Part shown: positions 62,094 through 64,000 of the stretch, piece after piece
How the letters are laid out: every line of letters starts with the position of its first letter
How positions within the stretch are numbered: the stretch's first letter is position 1
Source of the DNA: Paenibacillus taihuensis
Lineage (GTDB): Bacteria > Bacillota > Bacilli > Paenibacillales > Paenibacillaceae
DNA length: 64,000 nt
NCBI RefSeq assembly: GCF_003386535.1
Contig: NZ_QTTN01000018.1
Coordinates: 60,360 to 124,359 of the forward strand
Direction: 5' to 3'
Translations under genes and position numbers: made by a program
Notes under the pieces: generated by a model
What the model saw: the letters and a program-made list of their open reading frames with translations, nothing else
Told to the model about the DNA's origin: nothing
The model's database searches: none

Positions 62094-63044
62094 TTATTCA
62101 TTAAACACGGTAAAATGTACATTCCCACCGTAAATATCTCCTTTGAAACCTTGAACAGAAATAGTGGGTTGCGACTTAAAATAATTCTCTTTAATACATT
62201 TTCGATCCGGGTTCGCTCTTTTAAATCCATCATACACAGCTTTCGTCATCAAGATTGGAGGATTAGTCTGACTCGTTTCTTCTATGTTTTTATAAAAGGT
62301 ATCAAAATGGCTTGATTTATGACGAATCGATTGACTACTGGTAGTTTGAAAATTATCAATGAATTCCTCTAACTCACGATCAATCCATAACCACTTATCT
62401 TCCAGAAGTGGATAGTAGTAACCCTCAGTCACAATTGTTCTTGTTTCAGTTGAGGATTTATTTGCAGCATCCGTCAACTTCGATGCAACATTCGCAGGTC
62501 GACCAAGCCAAACCAGCGATTTGTGGGAATCATTCTCTGATCCATTCTTTATGATTCCTGCTTTAGTTACAAGCATTTTGCCATAATCAATACCGATTCC
62601 ACATTTAATTTCGTTATGCGGGAATTCTTTATTTAAGACATATTGGCTGATTGAATTCATTAGTATTGCAGTATCTACCGCATTGGTAAAGCAATTGGCC
62701 GAATCGAATACCACCATTATTCTGTCACCGATAATGTTACGCACTTTCCCATTATAATAGCCACCAGCTCTTGCCATAGCTCTAACAAAAGAAGAATAAA
62801 GCTTGGCCATCGTTTCCCTACGATGTGTCAAATTCAAATCCGTTGAATTCCTTATATCAATATATAAGATACAAGTTTCAATTAGCTTGCACTTTTGTTC
62901 TTTGGTATCCAAGTTCGAATATGTGATCTCAGAATCAGTAATCGTTGGAACAGTAGTTGTTTCTTTAATAATGATATCAAACTCACTAGCATTAATTATT
63001 TGAACTTCTTCTCGCAAACTATTACGAAACCTCTCTAAGCTCAT
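62094..63044 (-). CDS. Pycsar-type class III nucleotide cyclase (PycC-like)
   Basis: A 316-residue soluble protein with a class III cyclase core: first metal-binding Asp in CILYIDIRNSTDLN, a second in RNIIGDRIMVVFDSAN, then IKCGIGIDYGKMLVTKAGI and SLVWLGRPANVASKLTDAAN. The end (GFKGDIYGGNVHF) is typical of bacterial defence cyclases. In Pycsar systems the cyclase makes cCMP or cUMP on phage infection. ATG 63044 has AGGAGG upstream. It follows the membrane effector gene by 10 bp, the known Pycsar pairing. The base specificity cannot be told here. Confidence 0.82.
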   Translation of the reverse strand: MSLERFRNSLREEVQIINASEFDIIIKETTTVPTITDSEITYSNLDTKEQKCKLIETCILYIDIRNSTDLNLTHRRETMAKLYSSFVRAMARAGGYYNGKVRNIIGDRIMVVFDSANCFTNAVDTAILMNSISQYVLNKEFPHNEIKCGIGIDYGKMLVTKAGIIKNGSENDSHKSLVWLGRPANVASKLTDAANKSSTETRTIVTEGYYYPLLEDKWLWIDRELEEFIDNFQTTSSQSIRHKSSHFDTFYKNIEETSQTNPPILMTKAVYDGFKRANPDRKCIKENYFKSQPTISVQGFKGDIYGGNVHFTVFNE

Positions 63045-63054
63045 TCGACGCCTC

Positions 63055-63579
63055 CTATAGCAACATAAATAACGAAACGAGCGGTATAGATACCAAGGAA
63101 GCAAGAACAACCCATACGGATACCTTAAAGAAGTGAAACTTATCAACTGCAATCCCGGAATTAATTACGATTTGAGCTGCGAGATCAATGTTACTTCGAG
63201 TTAACTCGTTATTGTTATCATCATAATAATGATTTGAAATTGCCTTTATTAATTGCTGGGGGGAATACTTTGATAAGTTTCCGTAGAAATAAAAGTTATC
63301 AGTATCAACAGGAGCTCCACGATGTTTAAAGAATATTTTGGTTCTAGGAATAAATGAAAGTATTGAAAGCAGACATGATATTGATAAAAGCACAATGCCC
63401 GCACATAGCCCAGTCTTCCAATTAGGTAAGATGTGATATGACGAACCTAAGAAGCTCAAGATTGCTGTAATCGCCGCTCCCGAGAAAACAAGAAGCGCAC
63501 CATTTTTCGCTTCGGCAAATTTCAACCAATCGTTCACTTTATCTGAAATACATAATAGCTTCTCTTCGAACTGTTGCAT
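63055..63579 (-). CDS. Pycsar transmembrane effector (PycTM-like)
   Basis: A 174-residue membrane protein. Layout: N-terminal helix EEKLLCISDKVNDWLKFAEA then KNGALLVFSGAAITAILSFL; second hydrophobic segment LCAGIVLLSISCLLSILSFI; a cytosolic part with NIDLAAQIVINSGIAVDKFH; and a third hydrophobic C-terminal helix. The W-x-K-F-A-E-A-K-N-G-A pattern matches Pycsar effector proteins, which damage the membrane when they sense the cyclic nucleotide. ATG 63579 has GGAGGGTG upstream. It is first in the operon with the cyclase. Confidence 0.8.
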   Translation of the reverse strand: MQQFEEKLLCISDKVNDWLKFAEAKNGALLVFSGAAITAILSFLGSSYHILPNWKTGLCAGIVLLSISCLLSILSFIPRTKIFFKHRGAPVDTDNFYFYGNLSKYSPQQLIKAISNHYYDDNNNELTRSNIDLAAQIVINSGIAVDKFHFFKVSVWVVLASLVSIPLVSLFMLL

Positions 63580-63701
63580 CGTCACCCTCCATTTTTTCGC
63601 ACAACATGTTAAAATTATACAACTTAATAAGCATAAGAAAAAAGAGGCACACCACAAAGGTCAATGTCATTAAGTTAAGGTGTTGAACCAAATATCTATG
63701 C

Positions 63702-63737
63702 AAAGGAGCAGGTTATCGAAAGATAGCCTGCTCCTTT
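63702..63737 (+). terminator. Hairpin upstream of the IS4 transposase
   Basis: AAAGGAGCAGGTTATC pairs with GATAGCCTGCTCCTTT (16 bp with a G-T pair, GAAA loop), followed by a T run. No plus-strand gene precedes it in the window. It may protect the transposase from outside transcription, as similar stems do in some IS4-family elements. Confidence 0.7.
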
Positions 63738-63821
63738 TTTGCGTGAAAAAGAGTAAAAGAACTTGACAAGCAGTTGAAAATGTGTGGCGAAGCCCCTTGA
63801 AAAAACGAGGAGGTTTCGCCC

Positions 63822-64000
63822 ATGAATACGTACGCGAATTCACTAAAACAAAAGCTGACATCCCTTATTCAAGAAATGTCAGCCGCACCAGCACTGTATG
63901 TCAAAAACCCCGAAAAAGACTTTACGCGAAAGAAAAAGTTACCCTTTGAAACGGTTATGCAGCTCCTGATCTCAATGGGCGGAAACAGCCTATACAAGGA
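63822..64000 (+). mobile_element. IS4-family transposase (5' part, runs off window)
   Basis: Frame from ATG 63822, behind GAGGAGG, reads MNTYANSLKQKLTSLIQEMS, then KNPEKDFTRKKKLPFETVMQ and LLISMGGNSLYK, the N-terminal pattern of IS4-family DDE transposases in Paenibacillus and relatives. Only 59 residues are inside the window. The left inverted repeat should lie between about 63,660 and 63,790 but cannot be fixed without the other end. Confidence 0.75.

Overview
The window looks like chromosome from a Paenibacillus-type Firmicute. The left part is GC-rich. It carries sugar ABC systems of the LplB/LplC type next to a membrane-bound YesN-like AraC regulator, a CcdC-like protein, a YdjO-like zinc-ribbon protein, strong AGGAGG-type ribosome binding sites and many Rho-independent terminators. 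The genus is an inference; there is no rRNA or tRNA gene in the window to confirm it.

Region 1 (about 1-33,280) is mostly ordinary chromosome. In order it holds: a secreted RCC1-like repeat protein (partial); a GNAT/LysR pair; a three-gene ABC importer of the TrpXYZ-like family; a SEC-C protein; a CcdC-like membrane protein; a TetR-controlled membrane-protein operon with two visible operators; a 791-residue protein made of two isoprenyl-synthase-like domains; a chemotaxis receptor; a c-di-GMP-I riboswitch with terminator in front of a decayed PAS/EAL/PilZ gene; a carbohydrate locus (two permeases, binding lipoprotein, GH35 galactosidase, Gfo/Idh/MocA oxidoreductase) with a divergent AraC regulator; class I aldolase; a frameshifted SWIM protein; a second SEC-C protein; and several broken genes. 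The broken genes are a GntR effector domain without its DNA-binding part and a nosD/htrA chimera with three frameshifts.

Region 2 (about 33,300-60,050) is AT-richer and is an arsenic resistance island with two related ars clusters. The left cluster (33,785-38,142) has arsC, arsB, arsR, an arsC-like gene lacking its nucleophile cysteine, arsN, arsI, a second arsR and a small Cys-rich gene. The right cluster (46,862-60,043) has a flavoprotein, arsR genes, arsC-like genes, a pstSCAB phosphate importer with an orphan regulator, and a plus-strand operon arsR-arsB-arsC-trxB-arsI-phosphatase, followed by another arsC and arsN. Six copies of an ATCAA-N6-TTGAT palindrome sit in front of genes of both clusters and probably tie them into one regulon.

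Between the two clusters (38,765-46,624) lies a Tn7-like transposition module: a natural TnsA-TnsB fusion, TnsC, two different TniQ/TnsD proteins that each carry HTH-like segments, and two small unknown genes, with no cas genes. At its left edge is an array of TnsB-type repeats. Its outermost copy is mirrored by a perfect 21-bp inverted copy 16 bp away, as if two transposon ends abut. No matching end was found to the right, so the ars, pst and defence genes may be cargo that runs past the window.

Region 3 (60,100-64,000) holds a Pycsar-type anti-phage pair (class III nucleotide cyclase plus transmembrane effector), two unknown genes in the same direction, and the start of an IS4-family insertion sequence at the right edge.
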